In this document: positions 53,029-63,165 of the stretch, piece after piece
Position numbering within the stretch: position 1 is the first letter of the stretch
Layout: the number at the start of each line of letters is the position of its first letter
Source: Thermolongibacillus altinsuensis
Lineage (GTDB): Bacteria; Bacillota; Bacilli; Bacillales; Anoxybacillaceae
Assembly: GCF_004341205.1 (NCBI RefSeq)
Contig: NZ_SLUL01000007.1
Location: forward strand, 1-64,000
Direction of reading: 5' to 3'
Length of the DNA: 64,000 nt
Translations under genes and position numbers: made by a program
Notes under the pieces: generated by a model
Seen by the model: only the letters and a program-made list of their open reading frames with translations
Databases searched by the model: none
Told to the model about the DNA's origin: nothing

Positions 53029-54048
53029 CTATCTAGGAATTTTTCGATAGAATAATAAAAAAATAAAAAGAAGACTGATGTAGCCAAACAGGGGATATAA
53101 CACGCTCAGTAAAGCATGATAACCAAACAAGCTGATCATATACAATCCGCACAAAACAATGAATAAAAGAACGGTCTTTGGCAAACGGATCCAAGCTTCT
53201 AGCTGCCGTTGCAGACCGAAAATTCCGGCCACTAATGAAGTGAAAATTTCACCATAAATGATGACAAGATAAAAAGAATAAAGCGGTGCGAACGATGTTT
53301 TTACAATTTCCGCCATCGGAATGCTGTATGTAAGCAAATTCGGCAAAGTTAATAAAGAAATGTGGCTGCTTAACAAAATCAAACATAAGAAAGCTCCGCC
53401 AAGCATGCCGCCTAAACGAATCACTCGTTCATCTTTCACCTCATTAGCCAGCGGCACGAGAACCACTTGAGCCATCGCCAAGTTAAAGGCAACATAAGAA
53501 AGCGGCGAAAGAAACGCTGGAAACGTCGGAAGCGAAAAAGAAATTCCTTCAATATATTTAAACACTATAGCTGTTAATGAAAAGCTAAAAAAAATCATCA
53601 TTGGAACAACAATGGTATTGATGCTTAAGATCCCTTTCAACCCAAAAAGCATCGTCAAAAATGCAAAAACGATCGTCAATAAAATTCCTAATTGACTCGA
53701 CCAACCTAATTGTTCATCAAAAACCGCTCCCGCCCCCGATAACATGACAGACGTGACGCCAAATAAAACAAAAAACATCACACCGCTGACAATCGAACCG
53801 GCTGTCCTTCCAAATAAGTAATCATTTAATTGTTTGTACGAACTGGCTCCTAGCCGGCTTGCCATCACCATCATTCTTGTTCCAAGCAAAATAAATAATA
53901 TTCCGCTTAACAAAATCGTAATCGCTCCAAATACGCCATATTGAGTAAAAAATTGAACAATCTCTTTTCCAGTCGCAAACCCTGCACCGACGACCGTCCC
54001 GACATAAACAAAGGCAATTTGCATGACTCGGCTCCACTTTTCCATCAT
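53029..54048 (-). CDS. ykvI: YkvI family membrane transporter-like protein
   Basis: About 339 residues, ten or so membrane helices of an APC/GerB-like fold. YVGTVVGAGFATGKEIVQFF at the start, VMLSGAGAVFDEQLG and VVLVPLANEVKDE match B. subtilis YkvI as recalled. It is probably a transporter of amines or amino acids; no substrate is established that I know. In B. subtilis it neighbours queC; here it lies 4 kb from it. The start is ATG at 54048 or the next codon, after GGGGGG. Confidence 0.88.
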   Translation of the reverse strand: MMEKWSRVMQIAFVYVGTVVGAGFATGKEIVQFFTQYGVFGAITILLSGILFILLGTRMMVMASRLGASSYKQLNDYLFGRTAGSIVSGVMFFVLFGVTSVMLSGAGAVFDEQLGWSSQLGILLTIVFAFLTMLFGLKGILSINTIVVPMMIFFSFSLTAIVFKYIEGISFSLPTFPAFLSPLSYVAFNLAMAQVVLVPLANEVKDERVIRLGGMLGGAFLCLILLSSHISLLTLPNLLTYSIPMAEIVKTSFAPLYSFYLVIIYGEIFTSLVAGIFGLQRQLEAWIRLPKTVLLFIVLCGLYMISLFGYHALLSVLYPLFGYISLLFIFLLFYRKIPR

Positions 54049-54109
54049 CCTTCCCCCCACTTGTCCATTTTGTTCATATATATGAGTAAAAGGGGGTAAA
54101 AAAGAAGAA

Positions 54110-54133
54110 AAACAGCGAGAAATCTCGCTGCTT
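54110..54133 (-). terminator. Terminator of the YtkA-like lipoprotein gene
   Basis: The stem CAGCGAGA/TCTCGCTG is followed by TTTTTCTTCTTTTTT on the minus strand. Confidence 0.85.
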
Positions 54134-54509
54134 ATTCGACCGTCACTTCCACTTTCGGCATATTATGCATACTGCGAGCGGTAACATGTGCAACAATGGA
54201 ATAGGTCCCCGCCTCTGTAAACGTTTTACGAATGACGTATTTTCCTCCTCCTGCATGCTTCCCCTCGATCATTTCATGATTTTCCGTTCCGTTTTTCCAA
54301 ACTTCAAATTTCACTTCATCCGCATCTGTCACTTTTTCGTTTCCATACGTGACAAGACAAGCAATTTCCACCTCTTTATTCAGCGGCACTTTTTCGTCCG
54401 CCACGATTTTTACATCAAGAAAAGGAAGTTCTTCTTCCGTTTCATTTTGCGATGCACATCCCGCAAGAAAAACAATAAGCAATCCAAAAAGAAATAACCA
54501 CTTTTTCAT
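54132..54509 (-). CDS. YtkA/FixH-like lipoprotein
   Basis: 125 residues: lipoprotein signal (1-18) with lipobox LAGC, then an immunoglobulin-like YtkA domain (33-125): DVKIVADEKVPLNKEVEIAC, GKYVIRKTFTEAGTYSIVAH and a final VEVTVE. YtkA-like domains often sit with copper or respiratory proteins, but the HxxxM residues here are few (HNMPK). Attached to the outer face of the membrane. The ATG eight bases after AAAGGAG is used. Divergent to the propeller lipoprotein gene. Confidence 0.82.
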   Translation of the reverse strand: MKKWLFLFGLLIVFLAGCASQNETEEELPFLDVKIVADEKVPLNKEVEIACLVTYGNEKVTDADEVKFEVWKNGTENHEMIEGKHAGGGKYVIRKTFTEAGTYSIVAHVTARSMHNMPKVEVTVE

Positions 54510-54630
54510 CGGATAGACTCCTTTCATGCTACAATAGAAATGTGTTTATTTTTGACATTTCACAAATCATTCACAATTGTTTTGTACGATAGAGATCGTA
54601 TCGATGTTGCTTATTGAAGGAGGAAAGGCC

Positions 54631-55617
54631 GTGAGCATCCGCTTTCTATCCATCGTTTTGACGCTCATCCTTTTTTTGCAAGGATGCACGACCCAAACAT
54701 ACGAACCGATCGAACGGGATGTGCCGATTCTCGGTGTCGTTAATTTAAAAGAACATAGCTTATCGTTTATTAATCATATCACAAAACAACCATTAGCGAA
54801 ATGGAGTATGGATGAACCGTTTACAAAAGTTCAACTGTTACCTGATCACGATACGCTTTTATTATATGGCCAAGAGATGGAACACATTTCTGTCTACAAA
54901 CTATCCAGCGGAAAAAAGATCGCGGATTGGCCTGTTACAAAAGGAATTGCGCATATTGCTTTATCGCATGACAACAACCATTTATTGCTCGTCAACGAAA
55001 AAAATGCGACCATTTCGATCATGACTCTAAAAGGAAAAATCGTTGACGAAATTCATGTTCCCCCTTCCCCTTTTTCCATCGTTGAAGATGTCAATCACAA
55101 ACGATGGATTGTCATTCATTTTAAAGGCGGCATCATTTCGGTCATTGACCAAAAAACAAAAAAAGTGATTCAAACCATCAACACATTTGAATCAGCCGTC
55201 AGCGGTTTAGTCGTAACAAAAACGAACGAATTATGGGTCGGTGGACACGGCGGCGGAGAAACGATGCAACAAGATGTATGCATCTACTCGTTAAATAATG
55301 GACAACTTCTTGAAAAAGTGCGAACGGAAACGATGCCGATTCAGCTTTTGCAAATGAATGACTTTATTTACGTTCTTAGTCACGGAACGAATATGCTCTA
55401 TAAAATTGAACCCGTAAGTAAAAAAAGAGTTCGTTCTATTGAAATTGGCGCTAATCCGTTTGCGATGATCAAAACAGACCAAGAAATCGTTGTCGCGAGC
55501 TACGATAGCAGCGAAATTATTTATGTCGACCCAACAGCATTAACGATGAAGCAAAAAATAAAAGTCGGAAAAGGTCCATTTTACTTATTTTTCCGTCCAG
55601 CGGAGGGAAAACGATGA
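54631..55617 (+). CDS. Lipoprotein with YVTN/WD40-like beta-propeller
   Basis: 328 residues from a GTG seven bases after GGAGG. Signal peptide with lipobox LQGC (Cys about 19), then repeated beta-blades typical of YVTN propellers: DTLLLYGQEMEHISVYKLSS, NHLLLVNEKNATISIMTL, KGGIISVIDQKTKKVIQTIN, EIIYVDPTALTMKQKIKVGK. Such proteins bind ligands or partner proteins outside the membrane. Its stop overlaps the start of a response regulator gene and a kinase follows, so it is probably an accessory sensor for that system. Confidence 0.85.
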   Translation: MSIRFLSIVLTLILFLQGCTTQTYEPIERDVPILGVVNLKEHSLSFINHITKQPLAKWSMDEPFTKVQLLPDHDTLLLYGQEMEHISVYKLSSGKKIADWPVTKGIAHIALSHDNNHLLLVNEKNATISIMTLKGKIVDEIHVPPSPFSIVEDVNHKRWIVIHFKGGIISVIDQKTKKVIQTINTFESAVSGLVVTKTNELWVGGHGGGETMQQDVCIYSLNNGQLLEKVRTETMPIQLLQMNDFIYVLSHGTNMLYKIEPVSKKRVRSIEIGANPFAMIKTDQEIVVASYDSSEIIYVDPTALTMKQKIKVGKGPFYLFFRPAEGKR

Positions 55618-56291
55618 TGAGAGGAACCATTTTAATCATTGACGATGAAAAAGAAATGCGTGAACTCATTCGCTTATATTTATCGGCTGAAGGATTTACA
55701 TGCATCGAAGCCAAAGATGGCGAAGAAGGATTGGAATTGCTTCGAACGACACATGTTGATTTAATTTTGCTCGATATTATGATGCCTCGTTTAGATGGCT
55801 ATCGCTTTTGTATGAAAGTTCGCGAACAATCACAAGTTCCAATCATCTTCTTAACTGCCCGAAGCGATGAATGGGATCGCGTCTACGGATTGAAAATTGG
55901 CGCTGACGACTACATCGTCAAACCGTTCAGCCCGAACGAAGTGGTCGCTCGCGTTCAAGCCGTGCTGCGCCGAACAAAAACGATGGAAACATCTCCTTAC
56001 TTACACATCGGTTCCATTGAAATCGATGAACGCGGACGAAAAGTTCTCGTCCATGGACAACCCGTCGTTTTGACATTAAAAGAGTTTGAACTGCTCGTTC
56101 TTTTAGCAAAACATCGCGGACAAGTGTTTACGCGCGAACAATTGCTCGATCGCGTTTGGGGCATTCATTATGTTGGCAGCACGCGCACCGTCGATACGCA
56201 TATTAAAACGTTGCGTATTAAACTCGGAGAAGCAGGAAACATCATTCAAACCGTTTGGGGAGTGGGATATAAAATTGATGAAACGAATTAA
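55614..56291 (+). CDS. OmpR/PhoB-family response regulator
   Basis: 225 residues: receiver (1-120; IIDDEKE, phospho-acceptor in LILLDIMMPRLDG, VKPFSP) and winged-helix DNA-binding domain (125-222; LTLKEFELLVLLAKHRGQVF, then TVDTHIKTLRIKLG). The ATG overlaps the previous stop and follows GGAGGG. Partner of the overlapping kinase. Resembles ResD/YclJ types; its regulon is unknown. Confidence 0.93.
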   Translation: MMRGTILIIDDEKEMRELIRLYLSAEGFTCIEAKDGEEGLELLRTTHVDLILLDIMMPRLDGYRFCMKVREQSQVPIIFLTARSDEWDRVYGLKIGADDYIVKPFSPNEVVARVQAVLRRTKTMETSPYLHIGSIEIDERGRKVLVHGQPVVLTLKEFELLVLLAKHRGQVFTREQLLDRVWGIHYVGSTRTVDTHIKTLRIKLGEAGNIIQTVWGVGYKIDETN

Positions 56292-57687
56292 AGCCCTCTC
56301 CCTTCAAAAAAAATTGTGGCTAACGATCAGCTTGTTTCTCGGTGCGGCTGTTTTGTTCTCATATATGATGATCGTTTATATATATGAAAATATTTATATT
56401 GCCAACATTGAACAAAATTTGCTGAGCGAAGGAATGAATCTCGCTAAACAATATGAAGGCGGTCCGATTGATGAATCGTTTAAACAAAAAGTAGAATGGC
56501 TAAGCGAAATCTCGAATGCTGAAATTGTCCTTGTCAACAATCCGCGCGAGTTAAGTGCTTGTTTACCATTTGAAATCGACCATCATTCGATCATTAACGA
56601 AAAAGAGCGCGAACAATTGCTTGAAGGGAAAACGATTACCAAAAAAGGTTATGAACAAACATTTGCCCGCAACATTCTCGGAATCATCATTCCGTTATTA
56701 GACAAACATCGTTTGATGGGCATTTTATATTTATACATTCCGCTCGCTTCGATTGAAGAAGTGTTTCAACAAATTCAAATATTCGTATTAAGCGGCGGCG
56801 CCATTTTTTTGTTTGTCACCGTCTTTGTCGGTCGCAAAATTATTATCCATTTAACAAATCCGCTCAAGCATATGGAACATGTTGCTTATAAAGTCTCTCA
56901 AGGAGATTTTAGCGAAAAAGTCGCCGTTTTCACCGAAGATGAAATCGGTCAACTTGCGAAAGCATTTAATCAAATGTCAAGTGCCCTTGCCGAAGAAGAC
57001 CAGCGAAAGAAAGAGTTTTTAGCGAACGTTTCGCACGAACTGCGCACCCCTTTAAGCTATGTAAAAGGATATAGCGAGGCTCTTCTCGATGGAGTGGTCC
57101 GAGAAGAAGAACAAAAACAAAAATATTTAAAACTCATTCATCGCGAAGCAAGCCGCATGCAGCGCCTTGTCCGCGATTTGCTCGATCTTGCACAGTTGGA
57201 AGGAACCTATCCGCTTCATCAAACGCCTTTTTCCATCGCGCAGTTAGCCGAAGAAACGATCGAAAAATACGAACCATTTCTTCACGAAAAAAACATTCAT
57301 ATTGAAATGAATGTCGATCATGACCTTATTGTCGTTGGTGATCCCGATCGCATCGAACAAGTGCTGCAAAACTTAATCGACAATGCGTTGCGTTACACCG
57401 AAGACGGCGGAACCATTCGTTTAGAAATCGCTGAAAAGCAAGGGAAATGCCAAATGGTCATCGCCGATACAGGCAAAGGCATCTCCCCGCATGACCTTGA
57501 ACGGTTGGGCGAACGATTTTTCCGCGCTGATCGCTCTCGTTCACGCGAACATGGCGGCACAGGACTTGGACTCGCAATCGTGAAACAAATTATCAAACTG
57601 CATAACGGATCGATTCATTTTGAAAGCGAACTTGGGAAAGGAACAACCGTTTCGATCTTATTGCCTCTCTATCAAGAAATCCGATGA
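56278..57687 (+). CDS. Two-component sensor histidine kinase
   Basis: 469 residues: membrane helix 14-37, an extracellular domain (38-163), second helix 165-187, HAMP (188-240), HisKA with FLANVSHELRTPLSYVKGYS (His near 251) and ATPase with N-box QNLIDNALRYTEDGG, DTGKGIS and GTGLGLAIV. It starts inside the response regulator gene (14-base overlap). The preceding propeller lipoprotein may present the signal to its outer domain. Confidence 0.92.
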   Translation: MKRIKALSLQKKLWLTISLFLGAAVLFSYMMIVYIYENIYIANIEQNLLSEGMNLAKQYEGGPIDESFKQKVEWLSEISNAEIVLVNNPRELSACLPFEIDHHSIINEKEREQLLEGKTITKKGYEQTFARNILGIIIPLLDKHRLMGILYLYIPLASIEEVFQQIQIFVLSGGAIFLFVTVFVGRKIIIHLTNPLKHMEHVAYKVSQGDFSEKVAVFTEDEIGQLAKAFNQMSSALAEEDQRKKEFLANVSHELRTPLSYVKGYSEALLDGVVREEEQKQKYLKLIHREASRMQRLVRDLLDLAQLEGTYPLHQTPFSIAQLAEETIEKYEPFLHEKNIHIEMNVDHDLIVVGDPDRIEQVLQNLIDNALRYTEDGGTIRLEIAEKQGKCQMVIADTGKGISPHDLERLGERFFRADRSRSREHGGTGLGLAIVKQIIKLHNGSIHFESELGKGTTVSILLPLYQEIR

Positions 57688-57720
57688 CGCTCGTTCATCG
57701 GAAATTTTTTATTTTTTTTT
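57676..57720 (+). terminator. Terminator of the kinase operon
   Basis: The stem TCCGATGA/TCATCGGA directly at the kinase stop codon, followed by a long T-run (TTTTTTATTTTTTTTT). Confidence 0.9.
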
Positions 57721-57730
57721 AAAAAAGCAC

Positions 57731-57787
57731 TTGAAAGTCAAAAAAGGTCAAATTATAATAAAAGCAGAAAGGTCAAATATAGTCAAA
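57731..57787 (+). promoter_or_regulatory. clpE promoter with two CtsR operators
   Basis: TTGAAA (57731-57736) and TATAAT (57754-57759) are 17 bases apart. Two perfect matches to the CtsR heptad repeat (RGTCAAA-N3-RGTCAAA) are present: 57736-57752, filling the space between -35 and -10, and 57771-57787, just downstream of the expected transcription start. Binding of both would fully block transcription until heat or protein stress removes CtsR. Confidence 0.93.
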
Positions 57788-57809
57788 GTAAAAAAGGAGG
57801 TTGATGCCT

Positions 57810-59927
57810 ATGATGTGCCAAGCGTGCCAAAAAAATAAAGCTTCTGTATTTATGAAATTCCAATTTAACGATGAACAAAAACAATGGCACCTTTGCCATG
57901 AGTGCTACGAAAAACAAAAACAACAATTGCACATCCCATCCATCCCATCTGGTTTCGGCTTCGATCATTTCGAACAACTCTTCACAGACTTCTTCAAACC
58001 GTTTGTCGAACCGACAGCTTCCCCATTCGAACATGCTGAACAAATGATCAAAAATGAACCTGTTCAAAAACGAAACGGCTTGCTCGATAAATTTGGTCGT
58101 AATTTAACACAACTTGCGAAAGCAGGATTAATTGACCCTGTCATCGGCCGTGACAAAGAGATTGAACGTGTGATCGAAATTTTAAACCGCCGCACGAAAA
58201 ACAACCCTGTTCTGATCGGTGAGCCAGGCGTCGGTAAAACAGCCATCGTTGAAGGGTTGGCATTAAAAATTGCCGAAGGAAAAGTGCCAACAAAATTATT
58301 AAATAAAGAGGTATATTTGCTCGATGTCGCTTCCCTTGTTGCAAACACAGGTATTCGCGGTCAATTTGAAGAACGCATGAAACAATTAATCGCTGAGCTG
58401 CAACAACGAAAAAATGTCATCTTATTCATCGATGAAATTCATTTACTTGTCGGTGCTGGTTCTGCTGAAGGTTCGATGGATGCAAGCAACATCTTAAAAC
58501 CAATATTAGCCCGTGGCGAACTCCAAGTGGTTGGTGCAACAACATTAAAAGAATATCGCCAAATTGAAAAAGATCCTGCGCTTGAACGTCGCTTCCAACC
58601 AGTCATGATTCATGAACCAACGATCGAACAAGCAATCGAAATTTTAAAAGGCATTCAAGAAAAATACGAACAATTCCACCAAGTGAAATATACAGATGAA
58701 GCAATCAAAGCTTGCGTCACATTATCTCATCGTTACATTCAAGACCGCTTCCTTCCAGACAAAGCGATTGACTTGCTAGATGAAGCGGGTTCAAAAGTAA
58801 GCTTGCGTGCGATTCCAACCGATGAACAAGCCATCCACGAGCGGCTCGAACAAATTAGAAAAGAAAAAGAAAAAGCTGCGCAAGAAGAAAACTATGAATT
58901 GGCAGCGAAATTGCGCACAGAAGAATTGAGATTAGAGAAACAACTTGAAAATAAAGGCGAGCAACAAAAACCGATTGTCGATGTCATTCATATTCAACAA
59001 ATTATTGAAGAGAAAACAGGGATTCCTGTAGGAAAATTACAAGCAGACGAACAAACAAAAATGAAACATTTAGAAGAAAACTTAGCGAAAAAAGTCATTG
59101 GTCAAGAAGAAGCGGTACGAAAAGTGGCAAAAGCGATTCGTCGCAGCCGTGCTGGCTTGAAAGCAAAAAATCGTCCGATTGGTTCCTTCTTGTTCGTCGG
59201 TCCAACAGGTGTTGGTAAAACAGAATTGTCCAAAACGCTCGCTGAAGAATTATTCGGCTCAAAAGACGCGATGATTCGCTTAGATATGAGCGAATATATG
59301 GAGAAACACGCTGTAGCGAAATTAATCGGCTCTCCTCCTGGTTATGTCGGCTATGAAGAAGCGGGACAATTAACGGAAAAAGTGCGCCGAAATCCTTACA
59401 GCATCATTTTGCTCGATGAAATTGAAAAAGCGCATCCAGACGTACAACATATATTCCTACAAATTTTAGAAGATGGACGCTTAACAGACAGCCAAGGACG
59501 TACAGTGAGCTTTAAAGACACGGTCATCATTATGACATCAAACGCAGGAACTAATCAGCCAGGAAACTTGCTTGATAAATTGGGCATGTACTTTAAACCT
59601 GAGTTCTTAAACCGTCTCGATGCAATCATTGAATTTAAACCACTTGAAAAAGAACATATGTTACAAATTGTCGACTTGATGCTAGAAGAATTACAAAACA
59701 CATTAAAAGAACAAAACATCACATTAACCGTCACACAAGAAGCGAAAGAAAAATTAGCTGAACTCGGATATCATCCAGAATTTGGCGCTCGTCCGCTTCG
59801 CCGCGTCATCCAAGAACATGTTGAAGATCAAATCGCCGACTTGCTTCTTGACGAAACAGAACACGTCAAGCACATCCAGATTGATGTGGAAAACGGCAAC
59901 ATCGTTGCCAAACCATTGAACAAATAA
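57810..59927 (+). CDS. clpE: ATP-dependent Clp protease ATPase ClpE
   Basis: 705 residues. N-terminal zinc finger (CQAC near residue 3 and CHEC near 30), first AAA module with GEPGVGKT and [12 protein letters not shown], a UVR-type coiled segment ([20 protein letters not shown]), second AAA module with GPTGVGKT and [12 protein letters not shown], and a ClpB-type C-terminal domain. The ATG used is nine bases after AAAGGAGG; a TTG and an ATG just upstream are too close. The segment after IIMTSNAG is shorter than in B. subtilis ClpE as recalled. It unfolds proteins for ClpP. Confidence 0.96.
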   Translation: MMCQACQKNKASVFMKFQFNDEQKQWHLCHECYEKQKQQLHIPSIPSGFGFDHFEQLFTDFFKPFVEPTASPFEHAEQMIKNEPVQKRNGLLDKFGRNLTQLAKAGLIDPVIGRDKEIERVIEILNRRTKNNPVLIGEPGVGKTAIVEGLALKIAEGKVPTKLLNKEVYLLDVASLVANTGIRGQFEERMKQLIAELQQRKNVILFIDEIHLLVGAGSAEGSMDASNILKPILARGELQVVGATTLKEYRQIEKDPALERRFQPVMIHEPTIEQAIEILKGIQEKYEQFHQVKYTDEAIKACVTLSHRYIQDRFLPDKAIDLLDEAGSKVSLRAIPTDEQAIHERLEQIRKEKEKAAQEENYELAAKLRTEELRLEKQLENKGEQQKPIVDVIHIQQIIEEKTGIPVGKLQADEQTKMKHLEENLAKKVIGQEEAVRKVAKAIRRSRAGLKAKNRPIGSFLFVGPTGVGKTELSKTLAEELFGSKDAMIRLDMSEYMEKHAVAKLIGSPPGYVGYEEAGQLTEKVRRNPYSIILLDEIEKAHPDVQHIFLQILEDGRLTDSQGRTVSFKDTVIIMTSNAGTNQPGNLLDKLGMYFKPEFLNRLDAIIEFKPLEKEHMLQIVDLMLEELQNTLKEQNITLTVTQEAKEKLAELGYHPEFGARPLRRVIQEHVEDQIADLLLDETEHVKHIQIDVENGNIVAKPLNK

Positions 59928-59967
59928 AACGCCTAAATCCGATTGATGCGGATTAGGCGTTTCTTTT
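59928..59967 (+). terminator. Terminator of clpE
   Basis: The stem AACGCCTAAATCCG/CGGATTAGGCGTT is followed by TCTTTTT. Confidence 0.93.
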
Positions 59968-60022
59968 TCTCACTCATGATCGATATAAAATTTGCGTCAT
60001 TTTGATAATAAATTTATATATA

Positions 60023-60080
60023 GACTCAAGTTGAGTTTCCGACATATCTCATCATGAATAGAAGACCGCTTTTCTGCCAT
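60023..60080 (+). repeat. Nested-palindrome element, truncated copy C (left end only)
   Basis: 58 bp match the left end of copies A and B, from GACTCAAGTTGAGTTTCCGA to GCTTTTCTGCCAT, with two or three base changes. The match stops exactly after the inner arm GCTTTTCTGCCA, before the internal hairpins. It is preceded by TATATATA. It lies between the clpE and exporter terminators. Confidence 0.88.
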
Positions 60081-60084
60081 TATA

Positions 60085-60110
60085 CAAGAAACCTTTCATC
60101 TGGTTTCTTA
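60085..60110 (-). terminator. Hairpin at the end of the RND exporter gene
   Basis: The stem AAGAAACC/GGTTTCTT on the minus strand has a short, weak T-tract. Confidence 0.55.
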
Positions 60111-60120
60111 CTTATCTACT

Positions 60121-63100
60121 TTAATACTTTACCGTGCGTTCAAGTCCAATTTCACTTTTTTTCTTAGCAGAATGCAACAAACTGTAAAGTACGGGTACGA
60201 TAATCAACGTTAACAACGTTGATGTTGTTAGTCCGCCGATCACAACCACCGCTAACGATTGTGAAACTAAGCCGGCATGGTTGGAAAATGCCATTGGAAT
60301 TAATGCTCCTACTGTCGCAATCGCTGTCATTAAGATGGGACGAAGCCGAACAACACCTGCTTCGAGCAATGCATGATGTTTTTCCATTCCGACTTTTTCG
60401 TTTTGTTTTACCCGATCAATTAAGACAATCGCGTTTGTCACAACAATTCCGTTAAGCATGAGCAAACCAATCATCGCCGGCATACCGATTGGTTCTTGGA
60501 CCACCCATAAACCAAGCAATGCTCCAATGACCGAGAAAGGGATGGCAAACAGAATAACGAAAGGTGCTTTCCCCTCCCCAAATGCAATGACCATGACCAT
60601 ATATACAAGCAATATACTAACGGCAATGGCAATCGACATATTGCGGAAGCCTTCTTCCATCGCCGCTGATGCCCCTTCTTTATACCAAGAAACACCGCTA
60701 GGAAGGTCTAATTTGTTTAGTGCCTCATCTGCTTTTTTACTGATTTCTCCTGTATTTGATTCAATAATCGTTGCCTGCAATGATACAAAATCTTTACCGT
60801 TCAAGTGGTTGACAGTCACACGGCTTTTTACTCGTTCAAGCGTTCCGACCTCTTTTAAAGCTACTGGTTGACCGAGCATGTTCGTTACTGTTTGCTCACC
60901 AAGCGCTTCAAGTGAAGCAACATCATCCAGTTTTATACTGACAAGAAGTTCTGTCGTTGTATCATCAATAACCATTTTTGTCACAACATCTCCGGCAATA
61001 TAGCTGCGCAAGCTTTGTGCTACTGTAGCTGGAAGAAGATGATGCTCAGCAAGTTTTTCATCATCTAAATTGATTTTGATTTCCGGCTTTTCTCCTTCAA
61101 GCGTTGTCTTTATATTCGCAAGCCCCTCAACATCTTTTAAAGCATCCACCATTTGTTCACTTGCTTCTTCGATTTTTTTGATGTTTGGTCCATTTACGAT
61201 AAATTGAAGCTGTGAAGAAGCACCGCCAGTCATATCTCCTACCCCATTCATCGTAATATCTTTTGCCCCATTCACCTCTGCCAATTCTTCGCGAATTTCC
61301 TTAATGAGAGAATCTACATCCTCGATGGATTTTTTTACGGAAAAAGAAATTTTTGCGCTTCCCTCGCCAACAGATGTGGAAATTTGTTCAATTTCTTCTT
61401 GAGTAAGTAAAATACTTTCAATGTCTGTTGCGATTTTATTCGTTTTCTCAACGCTTGTTCCCTGTTCCATCGTTACATGAATGCGATAAGAACGAGAGGT
61501 CTCTGTCGGCAAAAATGTCGTGCCAAGCTGTGGCGCAATAAAAGCGACGCTGCTCACTAAAAGAGCAAAGGCAACGGCAAGCGTCAACCAGCGATGTGCA
61601 AGTGCCCAGTTCAACACTTTTCGATAAAAGTGCTGCAAAATGCTTTCACGATGTTCTTTTGTTTCAAGTTTTAATAAGAAAATTCTTGCGAATAACGGAA
61701 CAACTGTAATGGCTACTAATAGCGAGAACAATAACGAGGTCACAATTGTCCATGCAAGCGGGGCAAAGAATCGGCCAATAATTCCAGGGACAAATGCCAT
61801 TGGTAAAAATACCGCAACCGTCGTAATCGTAGAAGAGGTAATCGCTGAAGCAACTTCTCTTGTTGATTGCTCCACTAGCTCGTCATTCCGTTCTTTCGCT
61901 GCGCGGATGCGGCGAAAAATATTTTCGATAACGACAATGGAATCGTCCACAACACGTCCGACAGCGACTGCAATTCCCGAAAGTGTCATAATATTTAACG
62001 TGTAACCTAAGAAGAAATGAAGAACTAAAAACGATGTAAAGATGGAAAGCGGAATCGAGATAATCGCAATAATCGTAGAACGAACATTTCTTAAAAATAA
62101 TAAGGTTACAATGACTGCCATTACCGCACCTAAAATGGCTTCCCGCAGCATAGCATAGACAGACTCTTTAATGGTCGTTGACTGATCTAACAATGTTTCA
62201 ATCTTATATCCTTTTGGCAGTTCTAAGTCTTCCAATTTTTCCTTTGCTTCTTTTACAATTGCAACTATATTGGCGCCACTTTCCGGAACTAACCCAAACG
62301 TTACTGCTTCTTTCCCGTTCATTCGTGTATAGTTCTTTTCTTTGCGATCAAAAACGACTTCTGCGATATCTCCTAATTTGACAGATGTTACTGGAATTTC
62401 ACCAGGATTTGTAGGCAACTTAGGTTTTGGCAGTAAAATGCGGATATTTTTTACGCTATCGAGCGAAGTTAGTTCTTTATTAACACGCACGGGCAAAATT
62501 TCATCGTTCATGGTCAAATTCCCCGTCGGGATTGACAGATTGTTAGCCATAATTATTTGCTTTACATGGTCAACGGTTAATCCGTATTCTGTTAATTGTT
62601 CCGGCTTCAGGCGAACATACACTTTTTTATCTTCTAATCCCGATGTTTCTACTTTATCTACACCGTCAATTCCTTCTAATGCCGGCACGACTTCATTTTT
62701 TACAAACGTTTGCAATTCTTGGGCATTGCCAGTTCCATACACCCCTGCTAAATAGATGACCGGATTATCGGGAGTTTGCCGGAAAAACTCAGGTTCCTCT
62801 GCTCCCTCCGGCAATTTTACTTTGTCAACCGCTTGACGCATGAGCGCTTCTCCTTCATCCATATCAATACTCATCTCATATTCAGCAGTAATCCAAGCTC
62901 CCCACGGTGTTCCATCCGTATACACATTCTTTACCCCATCAATATTCATAACTTCCTTTTCAATCGGCTCCCCGATCTCTTTCATTGCTTGTTCCGGAGA
63001 CGCCCCTGGATAAGCTACAAAAACGGACAAATATGGAATATCGACGCTCGGATATTTTTCGATATTCATATTCATTACCGAATAAATCCCACCGCCGATT

Positions 63101-63165
63101 AGTATGACAACCATTAGGCATAAAGCAACCGTATTTTTCATGCTAAAACGGATAATCGATTTCAT
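60121..63165 (-). CDS. RND-family efflux transporter (AcrB/SwrC type)
   Basis: 1014 residues with 12 membrane helices: helix 1 at 10-30, a large outer loop (porter domain), helices 2-7 about 330-545, a second outer loop, helices 8-12 near 850-1000. The proton-relay aspartates are present in GRVVDDSIVVIENIFRR. It is the Gram-positive HAE-1-type exporter; B. subtilis SwrC (YerP) is the known example, needed for swarming and surfactin resistance. No membrane-fusion partner gene lies downstream; upstream on the same strand is only the peptidase gene. Ribosome site GGGG before the ATG. Confidence 0.92.
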   Translation of the reverse strand: MKSIIRFSMKNTVALCLMVVILIGGGIYSVMNMNIEKYPSVDIPYLSVFVAYPGASPEQAMKEIGEPIEKEVMNIDGVKNVYTDGTPWGAWITAEYEMSIDMDEGEALMRQAVDKVKLPEGAEEPEFFRQTPDNPVIYLAGVYGTGNAQELQTFVKNEVVPALEGIDGVDKVETSGLEDKKVYVRLKPEQLTEYGLTVDHVKQIIMANNLSIPTGNLTMNDEILPVRVNKELTSLDSVKNIRILLPKPKLPTNPGEIPVTSVKLGDIAEVVFDRKEKNYTRMNGKEAVTFGLVPESGANIVAIVKEAKEKLEDLELPKGYKIETLLDQSTTIKESVYAMLREAILGAVMAVIVTLLFLRNVRSTIIAIISIPLSIFTSFLVLHFFLGYTLNIMTLSGIAVAVGRVVDDSIVVIENIFRRIRAAKERNDELVEQSTREVASAITSSTITTVAVFLPMAFVPGIIGRFFAPLAWTIVTSLLFSLLVAITVVPLFARIFLLKLETKEHRESILQHFYRKVLNWALAHRWLTLAVAFALLVSSVAFIAPQLGTTFLPTETSRSYRIHVTMEQGTSVEKTNKIATDIESILLTQEEIEQISTSVGEGSAKISFSVKKSIEDVDSLIKEIREELAEVNGAKDITMNGVGDMTGGASSQLQFIVNGPNIKKIEEASEQMVDALKDVEGLANIKTTLEGEKPEIKINLDDEKLAEHHLLPATVAQSLRSYIAGDVVTKMVIDDTTTELLVSIKLDDVASLEALGEQTVTNMLGQPVALKEVGTLERVKSRVTVNHLNGKDFVSLQATIIESNTGEISKKADEALNKLDLPSGVSWYKEGASAAMEEGFRNMSIAIAVSILLVYMVMVIAFGEGKAPFVILFAIPFSVIGALLGLWVVQEPIGMPAMIGLLMLNGIVVTNAIVLIDRVKQNEKVGMEKHHALLEAGVVRLRPILMTAIATVGALIPMAFSNHAGLVSQSLAVVVIGGLTTSTLLTLIIVPVLYSLLHSAKKKSEIGLERTVKY

